The translations under genes and the position numbers were made by a program. Source: Candidatus Uhrbacteria bacterium (GTDB taxonomy: Bacteria > Patescibacteriota > Patescibacteriia > 2-12-FULL-60-25). From it: a stretch of DNA of 7,432 nucleotides. The first letter of the stretch is position 1, and each line of letters starts with the position of its first letter. The notes beneath the pieces were generated by a model. That model was given only the letters and a program-made list of their open reading frames with translations. It searched no databases and was not told the DNA's origin. Location: positions 25,380 to 32,811 of the forward strand of contig JAHFIK010000001.1 of NCBI GenBank assembly GCA_023246415.1, written 5' to 3'. Shown here in pieces: positions 1-5,636 of the stretch.

Positions 1-45
1 AAAACAACGATTTTTTCGAGTAAACACCACACATTCCAAAACGAA

Positions 46-51
46 GAAAGG
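46..51 (+). promoter_or_regulatory. Shine-Dalgarno site of the first gene
   Basis: GAAAGG lies 8 nt upstream of the ATG at 60, a normal ribosome-binding distance. It supports that ATG over the in-frame ATG at 66. No convincing -35/-10 pair is visible in the 59 bases available upstream. Confidence 0.6.
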
Positions 52-59
52 TTTCCGCC

Positions 60-629
60 ATGTTAATGATTGCGAAGACTCATCCTGAAACGCCTGTTGA
101 GGATGACGCTCCGTTTAGCGTGGGCAGACTCCTGCAGCGCGTCCTCGCGGCGAACGATTGCGACACGACGTCGTTTTTGATCGTTCCATTTGACGCACGA
201 TTGTTGCCATTTCAGAACATCGTGTTGCCAAAGGACCGTTCGTTCGGCGTTGTTAGTTTCGACTTCGACGCATATGGGGCTGCGCTTCCGCCTACGGTCA
301 TCGCGAAGATTGCCGCTGATCTGCTTGCTCAGACGGAGCGGCAATTGTGTCGCTTCGTGCATGACGCGTACGTCACGCATCGCGAGATGCTTTCGAGCAT
401 TTTGATTGTCGAAACAGATCCGAATGCTGCACTCGCTGAAATCCAGCAACACATCGGCTGGAATCTGCTCCAGTATCTGACTCGGATTTCGGTCTACTTC
501 AGGGGTCGCGTGATCCCGCTGATCGCGACGCGTGTGGATGGCGCCCAGTTCACGGACGTTGGGATCTTGGTCTGGCGGTCCATTCGAACCCGCTATCTCC
601 AAGCGAGGTCGCCCATCGACTTCGGTTAG
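60..629 (+). CDS. Hypothetical protein, 189 aa, unknown family
   Basis: I do not recognise this protein. It is an intact reading frame with an ATG start, a well-spaced Shine-Dalgarno sequence (GAAAGG) and a TAG stop, followed closely by a hairpin terminator, so it looks like a real gene that ends its transcription unit. The product appears soluble and mixed alpha/beta: no signal peptide, no transmembrane stretch and no repeated cysteines. Hydrophobic segments (SFLIVPFDARLLPF near residues 38-51, SSILIVE near 112-118, RGRVIPLIATRVDG near 148-161, VGILVW near 167-172) look like buried strands, and a helix-like segment spans about 79-102. No catalytic or nucleotide-binding motif stands out. The antisense frame over the same region is also open (63-602), but it has no supporting signals and is taken as a shadow. 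Function cannot be inferred from the neighbours, because the next gene is separated by a terminator. Confidence 0.75.
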   Translation: MLMIAKTHPETPVEDDAPFSVGRLLQRVLAANDCDTTSFLIVPFDARLLPFQNIVLPKDRSFGVVSFDFDAYGAALPPTVIAKIAADLLAQTERQLCRFVHDAYVTHREMLSSILIVETDPNAALAEIQQHIGWNLLQYLTRISVYFRGRVIPLIATRVDGAQFTDVGILVWRSIRTRYLQARSPIDFG

Positions 630-645
630 TCTGTTCTTTTGCTCG

Positions 646-699
646 GCCCCGGTTCATCTCTGTGTTCTTACATGAGATGTCCCGGGGCTTTAGCATTTT
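646..699 (+). terminator. Probable intrinsic terminator after the first gene
   Basis: An inverted repeat pairs 646-660 with 674-688: seven pairs (GCCCCGG/CCGGGGC), a two-base mismatch, then six pairs (CATCTC/GAGATG), with a 13-nt loop. It is followed by the broken T tract TTTAGCATTTT (689-699). It starts 17 nt after the stop codon. The long loop and interrupted T tract make it weaker than the terminator at 2041. It almost abuts the next gene's GTG, so it may also affect that gene's expression. Confidence 0.65.
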
Positions 700-707
700 A
701 AGGATCT

Positions 708-2006
708 GTGTTAGGTTCCGCGCAAGCCCCTTTCAATTTAACATTCAACAAAGCGAGCAGATCGATGCTGGACTCCTATAAGCGGAGAACAATTGAAACC
801 AAAAGCGGTCCTCAACGAGGGACGTTTCAGGAAATTGACCCCAATCGACTCCTGATCCGTGTCGCTGGGAAGAATGAGATTCCGCCAGGCGCAGCGGTCA
901 GTCGGTTCGGAAAAAAGTGGCACGTGTGCAAACACGGCCTGTATGACGCCTGGCGTCAGCATCTCCTCATCCGACGAGCTGGTTCGGCGGTGAACGGTGA
1001 ACTGGAATCACTGCTTTCAAAACGGTACGTCATCAGCGAGTATATCGATGGTCTGTTGCATACGGCGTTGTTATCCCCGGATGATATCGCGGACTGCCGA
1101 ACGGATTTCAGTAATGTCGTCAGTTCCCTTGGATGGGCGAATGACCCGTTTAAGCGGACGGCGTTCTTCAATCTGTTACGCGGACTGCAAGAACAGGATT
1201 CGCGCGGCCGCATGAATCGGCCTGCTGCAGCAATGGCCGCTGGTGCCGGACTTGGCCGTTTACTGGAACGTTCGGATCATGTGTGTCGCATTCTGCGTCA
1301 CATTGGATTTCGGACATTCGAGCTGCATCGGGCGATTGTTTTTGTGGAGCGGATGTACACCTCGCTGTTCGAAGCGGTGGGCGGACATCGGATCGAGACT
1401 CCGCGCGTGACACCTGTGCTCTGGCAGTTCGCGTTAGATCCCTCTGCAGCACAGCGACCCTCGGTGATTGCCTCGGTTGAAGGCCAGCTGGAATCATTTG
1501 CGCATGTGTATGCAGAGCCGTTTCGTAACAATGCACATCATCTGCGGAAGGACCTGAACGAAGCGCTTGCGTTGCTAAGGGATCGTTCCTTTCTCAATTC
1601 GCCTCAGCGTCAGGATGCGTTGCGCGTCCTCTTCATGCGTATCCGTGAAGGGTCGGGGTGGGCGATTGTCCTGCACTGTTTCGAAATGGAAATCCGAACA
1701 CCGTTCAGTCTCTTGAACGCTGATCGCAAGCGCGAGGCGCGTGCCCTGAAACGGGCTTCTGGAGATTGGGAACATTCGTCGCCATCGCCCGTTGTCATGA
1801 GCGAGCAAGTTCGTATGGAATATGCGGAAATTGTTCGTCGCGTGACGGATTTTGGGACGCGCGTCGATCTCTGTTCGGATGAGTATCTTACGCATCCGGT
1901 CAAAGCCGAGGTTCTCGCGCATCTCGAGCAATCGCTTGAGTTCGCACGTGCTGAAGACTGGGACGAAGTCGATAACGAATTCGAAATCGTTTCCGGTCTG
2001 CTCTAG
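708..2006 (+). CDS. Hypothetical protein, up to 432 aa, unknown family
   Basis: I do not recognise this family. The frame is long and intact and is followed by a strong terminator, so the gene is real. The start is uncertain. GTG 708 is the first possible codon after an in-frame TAA (699-701) and has AAGGA only 3 nt upstream, which is tight. ATG 765, giving a 413-aa protein starting MLDSYKRR, has no clear Shine-Dalgarno site, but the 19 preceding residues look little like conserved coding sequence. The product appears cytosolic and mostly helical, with no signal peptide or membrane span. An N-terminal part (about 20-90, GTG numbering) may be a small beta-rich domain containing WHVCKHGLYDAW (71-82). 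A long helical part follows (about 95-350), including an Ala/Gly-rich stretch near 172-185, then a hydrophilic linker (about 351-365) and an acidic C-terminus rich in Asp/Glu (about 411-427). His and Cys are scattered, with no CxxC metal site or nucleotide-binding motif. It probably forms its own transcription unit between two terminators. Confidence 0.75.
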   Translation: MLGSAQAPFNLTFNKASRSMLDSYKRRTIETKSGPQRGTFQEIDPNRLLIRVAGKNEIPPGAAVSRFGKKWHVCKHGLYDAWRQHLLIRRAGSAVNGELESLLSKRYVISEYIDGLLHTALLSPDDIADCRTDFSNVVSSLGWANDPFKRTAFFNLLRGLQEQDSRGRMNRPAAAMAAGAGLGRLLERSDHVCRILRHIGFRTFELHRAIVFVERMYTSLFEAVGGHRIETPRVTPVLWQFALDPSAAQRPSVIASVEGQLESFAHVYAEPFRNNAHHLRKDLNEALALLRDRSFLNSPQRQDALRVLFMRIREGSGWAIVLHCFEMEIRTPFSLLNADRKREARALKRASGDWEHSSPSPVVMSEQVRMEYAEIVRRVTDFGTRVDLCSDEYLTHPVKAEVLAHLEQSLEFARAEDWDEVDNEFEIVSGLL

Positions 2007-2040
2007 GCTCCTCCGACGTTTGTTGAATGGGTGACTATCG

Positions 2041-2079
2041 AATCTCGTCCTCTGGTAAGCGCCAGGGGACGAGATTTTT
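2041..2079 (+). terminator. Strong intrinsic terminator
   Basis: A 15-bp stem pairs 2041-2055 with 2062-2076 (AATCTCGTCCTCTGG against CCAGGGGACGAGATT, one G-T wobble) around a 6-nt loop, and ends in a T run (2075-2079). It lies 35 nt after the stop of the 432-aa gene and separates it from the helicase gene. Confidence 0.9.
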
Positions 2080-2152
2080 CGTTGCGTCACGGAGTCCGTC
2101 TCGAGCATCGCGGGGATTGGTTTGGTCGGCTGACCCCACGCAACCACGTAAC
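2080..2152 (+). repeat. Intergenic GC-rich inverted-repeat unit, copy A
   Basis: CGTTGCGTC (2080-2088) is the left end. ACGCAAC (2138-2144), followed by CACGTAAC, is the right end and is complementary to GTTGCGT (2081-2087). Inside lies GGTC-GGCT-GACC (2124-2135). The same words in the same order occur in copy B at 4406-4470. TTGGTCGG (2122-2129) can also pair with CCGACCAA (2152-2159). The unit has no reading frame and looks like a short dispersed intergenic repeat. Confidence 0.5.
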
Positions 2153-2174
2153 CGACCAAGTCTCCCTCGCGCCT

Positions 2175-2191
2175 TGCTAACCTGCTAACCT
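2175..2191 (+). promoter_or_regulatory. Tandem TGCTAACC repeat, likely -10 region of the helicase gene
   Basis: TGCTAACCT occurs twice, overlapping by one base (2175-2183 and 2183-2191). Each copy fits an extended -10 (TGn followed by TAnnnT). The second copy ends 9 nt before the helicase ATG, which would place the transcription start about 2-4 nt before the start codon. No good -35 hexamer is visible at 17-18 nt from either copy. The assignment rests on the related elements at 4500-4508 and 6732-6740. Confidence 0.45.
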
Positions 2192-2200
2192 CTTCCTGCC

Positions 2201-4402
2201 ATGACGACTCAATTCATTCTCCACGACGCTCCGAACGGACACGTGCCAACTATTGATTACGCAAAAGAGCTGAATCAAGAGCAGCTTGCTGCCGTGCTTG
2301 GGGGCGATGGGGCCTGCTTGGTTCTTGCCGGTGCCGGATCGGGAAAAACGCGGACGATCACGTATCGCGTTGCCTATCTCTTAGAACAGGGTGTGGATCC
2401 CTCGCAAATTTTATTGTTAACGTTTACGAACAAATCCGCAAAACAGATGCTGGAGCGTGTGGAGAAATTATTGAGCGGATCCGTTCACGGCATTTGGGGC
2501 GGAACATTTCATTCCATTGCCAATCGTCTTTTGCGCGTGCATGCGGATGCGCTCGGGTTGCCGCGTTCGTTTACGATTTTGGATTCCGATGATGCGCAGA
2601 GTATTTTAAAGCAGGGGATGAAGGCGATGCACATCGACCCCAAGGCACGGCGATTCCCGTCGCCGGGGGTTACGATGAATATTTTGTCGTACGCACGAAA
2701 CACCTGTCAGACGGTTTCAGAGGCGCTCGAATTAAAGCATCCGCACTTTCTCGATCTCGCGGGCGATATCGAAGAAATCGGCCGGCGGTATGAAGAAAAG
2801 AAGCGAACCTCGCATTCGCTCGATTTTGACGATCTCTTAACATCGCTTCTCACGCTTCTTGAAGATCCGGTGCGTGGCCCGATGATTTCTTCGCAGTTTC
2901 GATACGTGTTGGTTGATGAGTATCAAGACACGAATGCGATTCAGGCGCGCATTGTTGATCGATTTTCTGTCGTGCACGGAAACTGTTTTGTGGTGGGCGA
3001 TGATGCGCAGTCGATCTACGGATTCCGCGGGGCGGACGTCCAGAATATTTTGAATTTTCCAAATGAACATCCGGGGGCGAGTGTGTTTAAGCTGTTGTCG
3101 AACTATCGTTCGACGCCGGAGATTCTCGATCTGGCGAATGCATCCTTGCGACACAATTTGGATCAATTCGAAAAAGAGTTGAGCGGGTTCCGCAAAGGTG
3201 GAAAAAAACCATTCTACATTCCATGTGCGTCCGCTCGGCAGGAGGCGCAGTATGTGGCCGAGCAGATCTTGCAACTTCATACGGCCGGGACGCCGCTCAA
3301 AAATATCGCCGTCTTATTTCGGGCGACATCACATTCACAGCAACTTGAATTGGAACTGATGAAGCGCGATATTCCGTATGAATATCGCGGAGGCGTGACG
3401 CTGTTCGAACGGGCGCACATTAAAGACACGCTCGCGTTTCTTCGCGTGGTTCAGAACATCAAAGATGAACAAGCGTGGTTGCGATTGTTGCAATTGCAAC
3501 CGGGGATTGGGGCGACAACAGCGGAACGCGTGGCGCATGACGTCACGATGCATGCGTCGATTGAAGAGGTGACGCGGAGCGGTCTTTCCATTTCGATTTC
3601 TGAAAAGGCGCGTGGCGGATGGATTCAGTTTTTAGCGATCATGCGGGGCGTCGCGGAAAAGGCTCCGTCACCGGCAGAAATGATTCGTGAAGTTGCCGGA
3701 TCGGCGTATCAAGATTATCTCGAAAAAGAATATCCGAACTGGCGCGATCGATTGGACGATCTTGAACAGTTTGCGCTGTTCGCCGAAGGGTACACGGATC
3801 TCACGGCATTTCTCGCGGAAATTTCACTCTACGATAATGTTGTTGTGCTTGCGGAAGGTGGCCGTCGTCCGCCGACCTCCGAGGAGGATAAGATGGTGTG
3901 TTCAACGATTCATCAAGCAAAAGGGTTGGAATGGGATACGGTGTTTATTATTCATGTCGCGGACAATGCCTTCCCGAATCGTCGCGCGCTTGGGGAAGAG
4001 GGCGGACTCGAAGAAGAGCGGCGGTTGTTTTATGTCGCGGTCACCCGTGCCGAGCGGCGGTTGTTCTTAACGTTCCCGCTGACATCAGGATTCGATGCGC
4101 TTGTCCTGAACCGCCAATCGCAATTTATTGAAGAGATTGACCCACGGTTGTATGAACGGATTGAGCTTGTGGATGCCTCGCGGATGGCACCGCGGACGCC
4201 GGTTCCCCAAAAGACATCTTGGAACTGGGATGAGAGCGGGGGAGGATATAGCGAACCCACGATCGCGCTCGATCGGTATGGCGAGCGACTCCCATCGAAA
4301 ACAGCGAGTGATTCCAGTCATCCCGTGACGAAGACGGCCTGGAAGTCGACATCGGACACAAAGAAGAAGGAACCGCCGAAATCGTTTTTGTCGGATTATT
4401 AG
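2201..4402 (+). CDS. pcrA: ATP-dependent DNA helicase, UvrD/PcrA type (superfamily 1A)
   Basis: This is an ATP-driven 3'-5' DNA helicase of the UvrD/PcrA/Rep family. These enzymes act in nucleotide excision and mismatch repair, replication restart and removal of recombinase filaments. At 733 aa it has normal family length and all motifs are present: Q motif LNQEQLAAV (24-32), Walker A AGAGSGKT (43-50), Ia LLLTFTNKSA (71-80), Ib GTFHSIANRLLR (101-112), Walker B VDEYQD (238-243), III VVGDDAQSIYGFRG (264-277), IV NYRSTPEIL (301-309), V STIHQAKGLEWD (568-579) and VI EERRLFYVAVTRAERR (605-620). Domains 1B and 2B occupy roughly 115-205 and 400-560. The tail after about residue 650 is rich in Ser, Thr, Pro and Lys and ends KSFLSDY; I see no Tudor-like RNA-polymerase-binding fold there. 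No Shine-Dalgarno site precedes the ATG, and a -10-like repeat sits 9 nt upstream, so translation may be leaderless. Whether it is the functional UvrD, PcrA or Rep cannot be told from sequence alone. Confidence 0.95.
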   Translation: MTTQFILHDAPNGHVPTIDYAKELNQEQLAAVLGGDGACLVLAGAGSGKTRTITYRVAYLLEQGVDPSQILLLTFTNKSAKQMLERVEKLLSGSVHGIWGGTFHSIANRLLRVHADALGLPRSFTILDSDDAQSILKQGMKAMHIDPKARRFPSPGVTMNILSYARNTCQTVSEALELKHPHFLDLAGDIEEIGRRYEEKKRTSHSLDFDDLLTSLLTLLEDPVRGPMISSQFRYVLVDEYQDTNAIQARIVDRFSVVHGNCFVVGDDAQSIYGFRGADVQNILNFPNEHPGASVFKLLSNYRSTPEILDLANASLRHNLDQFEKELSGFRKGGKKPFYIPCASARQEAQYVAEQILQLHTAGTPLKNIAVLFRATSHSQQLELELMKRDIPYEYRGGVTLFERAHIKDTLAFLRVVQNIKDEQAWLRLLQLQPGIGATTAERVAHDVTMHASIEEVTRSGLSISISEKARGGWIQFLAIMRGVAEKAPSPAEMIREVAGSAYQDYLEKEYPNWRDRLDDLEQFALFAEGYTDLTAFLAEISLYDNVVVLAEGGRRPPTSEEDKMVCSTIHQAKGLEWDTVFIIHVADNAFPNRRALGEEGGLEEERRLFYVAVTRAERRLFLTFPLTSGFDALVLNRQSQFIEEIDPRLYERIELVDASRMAPRTPVPQKTSWNWDESGGGYSEPTIALDRYGERLPSKTASDSSHPVTKTAWKSTSDTKKKEPPKSFLSDY

Positions 4403-4405
4403 GTT

Positions 4406-4470
4406 CGTTGCGTCGTCCGTCGTCCGTCGTTGCGTCGGTCCGGCCGGCCGACCCGACGCAACGACGTAAC
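4406..4470 (+). repeat. Intergenic GC-rich inverted-repeat unit, copy B
   Basis: CGTTGCGTCG occurs directly repeated at 4406-4415 and 4428-4437, and inverted at 4454-4463. The core 4428-4463 is a 36-bp imperfect palindrome: 11 pairs, a 3-nt interval with two mismatches, then GGCC meeting GGCC at the centre. It continues into GACGTAAC as copy A (2080-2152) does. A 7-bp tandem repeat (GTCGTCC, 2.7 copies) fills 4412-4430. It begins 3 nt after the helicase stop. It may act as a transcription-ending or mRNA-protecting hairpin, but no T tract follows. Confidence 0.6.
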
Positions 4471-4479
4471 GAGTATCCC

Positions 4480-4508
4480 TTGAACGATCTCTCATTTTCT
4501 GCTACGTT
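4480..4508 (+). promoter_or_regulatory. Promoter of the MetK-like gene
   Basis: TTGAAC (4480-4485) as -35, a 17-nt spacer, and TACGTT (4503-4508) as -10 preceded by TGC (4500-4502, extended -10). This is the best-formed promoter in the window. Transcription would start near 4514-4516, giving a leader of about 12-14 nt that carries only a weak Shine-Dalgarno-like GAGA (4517-4520). Confidence 0.6.
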
Positions 4509-4527
4509 CTTTTATTGAGAAATACTT

Positions 4528-5517
4528 ATGAGAACTGCGCGCGTCCTCTCGCCCGGACATCCGGATCGTGCCTGCGATATCATCGCAGAATCCATCGTGG
4601 ATGAATATGTTCGTCGTGATCCGGCGGCATCGGTTCGTATTCGTGTTGCCGGCGGGCGTGGGGCGATTTTTGTGGCAGGCGTGGTGAGCTCCACCGCGGA
4701 TTTTGATGTGGGCGCCATCGTCACACGAACGGCCGCGTCGCTCGGGATTCGCAATCATCTTGAACCGTTTGTGTCCATTGAACAGGTCCCGGGATCGTTC
4801 ATTATGGAAGCGACGCGATCGCATCGTCCGATTTCCGTGGTCGGGTATGCCACGCGTGAAACAGATGAGCGTCTTCCGATTCCGGCCGCGTTTGCAAAGC
4901 GCATTGCAAAAAAGTTTGAAGATCTTCGCAACCACGATGCGGAATGGTATTGGCTGGAGCCCGCATTTGAAGTCACCGTTGCAGAGCGCCAGCACGGCGA
5001 TCCGATTGCGTACGTGTCCTGTGCACACGGAGAAACAGAGCTTTCGGAAGCGCGTGAGCGCATTGCATCCGTCGTGACGTCGGTCATTCCGAGTATGACC
5101 GTGCGCGTCAATCTCCATGGACCGATTCGTGCGAACGGATTGGATCACGACGTCGGCTCATCTGCGACGCCGGAAGAACCGTATGGAACAGGCGTGATCA
5201 TTCCCGGTTCGCCAATCGGATGCGATCCGTCGAACCCGATGAAATTTGGGACCTGGCTTGCGCGCGGGTTGGCAAAGCGCATTCTTGAACGCGAACCGGA
5301 TGCGAAAGCGATTCTTGTGCGTGCAACGTATGCCCCAGGGGATCGTGAACCGACATTCCTCTCGGTCCGTGATGAACGCGGACGCGATGTGTTGAAACCG
5401 GAAGATGCGGCAACGATGACGTACGCGTCTCTTCATCCGCAGCTCCGTCTCGGACTCTCTACCAACGCTGCGCATTGGGGGTTTGCAGGAGAAGTTGAGA
5501 TGCCGTGGGAATCATAA
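4528..5517 (+). CDS. metK: Divergent S-adenosylmethionine synthetase (MetK)-family protein
   Basis: The family makes S-adenosylmethionine from methionine and ATP in the cytosol. This 329-aa protein shows its landmarks in order: GHPDRACD (10-17), GYATRET (106-112), DHDVG (206-210), GCDPSN (231-236), YAPGDREPT (268-276), and a C-terminus HWGFAGEVEMPWES (316-329) matching the usual 'GHFGRE.FPWE'. It is about 55 aa shorter than the roughly 384-aa E. coli enzyme, mostly in the active-site loop after residue 74, the segment after 210 and the C-terminal end. Aligned by eye to E. coli, H14, D16 and D238 are kept. K17 becomes R14, E42 R39, E55 V52, D118 R100, R244/K245 T214/P215, K265 C232 and K269 N236, and K165 has no equivalent. 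It may therefore be inactive, have another substrate, or belong to a separate branch; the middle part is also reminiscent of archaeal-type enzymes. The gene stands alone between two inverted repeats, with its own promoter. Confidence 0.75.
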   Translation: MRTARVLSPGHPDRACDIIAESIVDEYVRRDPAASVRIRVAGGRGAIFVAGVVSSTADFDVGAIVTRTAASLGIRNHLEPFVSIEQVPGSFIMEATRSHRPISVVGYATRETDERLPIPAAFAKRIAKKFEDLRNHDAEWYWLEPAFEVTVAERQHGDPIAYVSCAHGETELSEARERIASVVTSVIPSMTVRVNLHGPIRANGLDHDVGSSATPEEPYGTGVIIPGSPIGCDPSNPMKFGTWLARGLAKRILEREPDAKAILVRATYAPGDREPTFLSVRDERGRDVLKPEDAATMTYASLHPQLRLGLSTNAAHWGFAGEVEMPWES

Positions 5518-5518
5518 A

Positions 5519-5565
5519 ATCAATACCGTAGGGGCGAGGCCAGGCCTCGCCCCTACGGTATTGAT
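5519..5565. repeat. Perfect palindrome, 23-bp arms
   Basis: The arms 5519-5541 and 5543-5565 are perfectly complementary around a single A at 5542. The core is GTAGGGGCGAGGCC-A-GGCCTCGCCCCTAC, flanked by ATCAATACC/GGTATTGAT. It begins one base after the MetK-like stop codon. From memory, GTAGGGGCG...CGCCCCTAC palindromes recur between genes in many unrelated bacteria, as REP- or MITE-like elements. As RNA it would form a very stable hairpin that could end or protect the upstream transcript, but only a weak T-rich stretch (CCTTTCTT) follows. Confidence 0.85.
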
Positions 5566-5588
5566 GCCTTTCTTGACGCTTCTCTTCT

Positions 5589-5609
5589 CCAGGAACACCC
5601 TAGTCCTGG
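5589..5609 (+). repeat. Small inverted repeat in the pyrB leader region
   Basis: CCAGGA (5589-5594) and TCCTGG (5604-5609) can form a 6-bp stem with a 9-nt loop, 27 nt before the pyrB ATG. It could be an operator or a leader hairpin, but it is short enough to be chance. Confidence 0.25.
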
Positions 5610-5624
5610 CTGTTTAGACAATTG

Positions 5625-5630
5625 AAGGAG
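5625..5630 (+). promoter_or_regulatory. Shine-Dalgarno site fixing the pyrB start
   Basis: AAGGAG lies 6 nt before ATG 5637. It selects that codon rather than the in-frame TTG at 5622, which overlaps the site's own upstream edge and has no ribosome-binding sequence. Confidence 0.85.
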
Positions 5631-5636
5631 ACTCCC

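Noticed and set aside
63..602. 179-codon open frame on the - strand opposite the first gene
   Set aside because: The + strand frame has a Shine-Dalgarno site and a matching terminator; this frame has neither and its product is rich in Arg/Asp without hydrophobic patterning.
1575..2159. 194-codon open frame on the - strand
   Set aside because: It starts in the intergenic repeat, runs through the terminator stem and then lies opposite the 432-aa gene; it is a shadow.
4428..4463. Intrinsic terminator of the helicase gene
   Set aside because: The palindrome is strong, but no T tract follows it (ACGTAACGAG instead), so it is listed as a repeat with possible secondary function.
4492..5148. 218-codon open frame on the - strand
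   Set aside because: It lies wholly opposite the MetK-like gene, gives Arg/His/Asn-rich protein without motifs, and has no promoter or ribosome-binding signal.
5573..5606. pyrB promoter using TTGACG (5573-5578) as -35
   Set aside because: The -35 word is good, but no acceptable -10 lies 16-18 nt downstream (CACCCT at 17 nt; TAGTCC is 22 nt away).
5622..5636. Upstream TTG start for pyrB
   Set aside because: The TTG abuts the AAGGAG ribosome-binding site that serves the ATG at 5637, and it would add five residues not expected in the family.
5580..5636. PyrR-type attenuator before pyrB
   Set aside because: The leader shows only a 6-bp inverted repeat and no PyrR-binding consensus or terminator/antiterminator pair.
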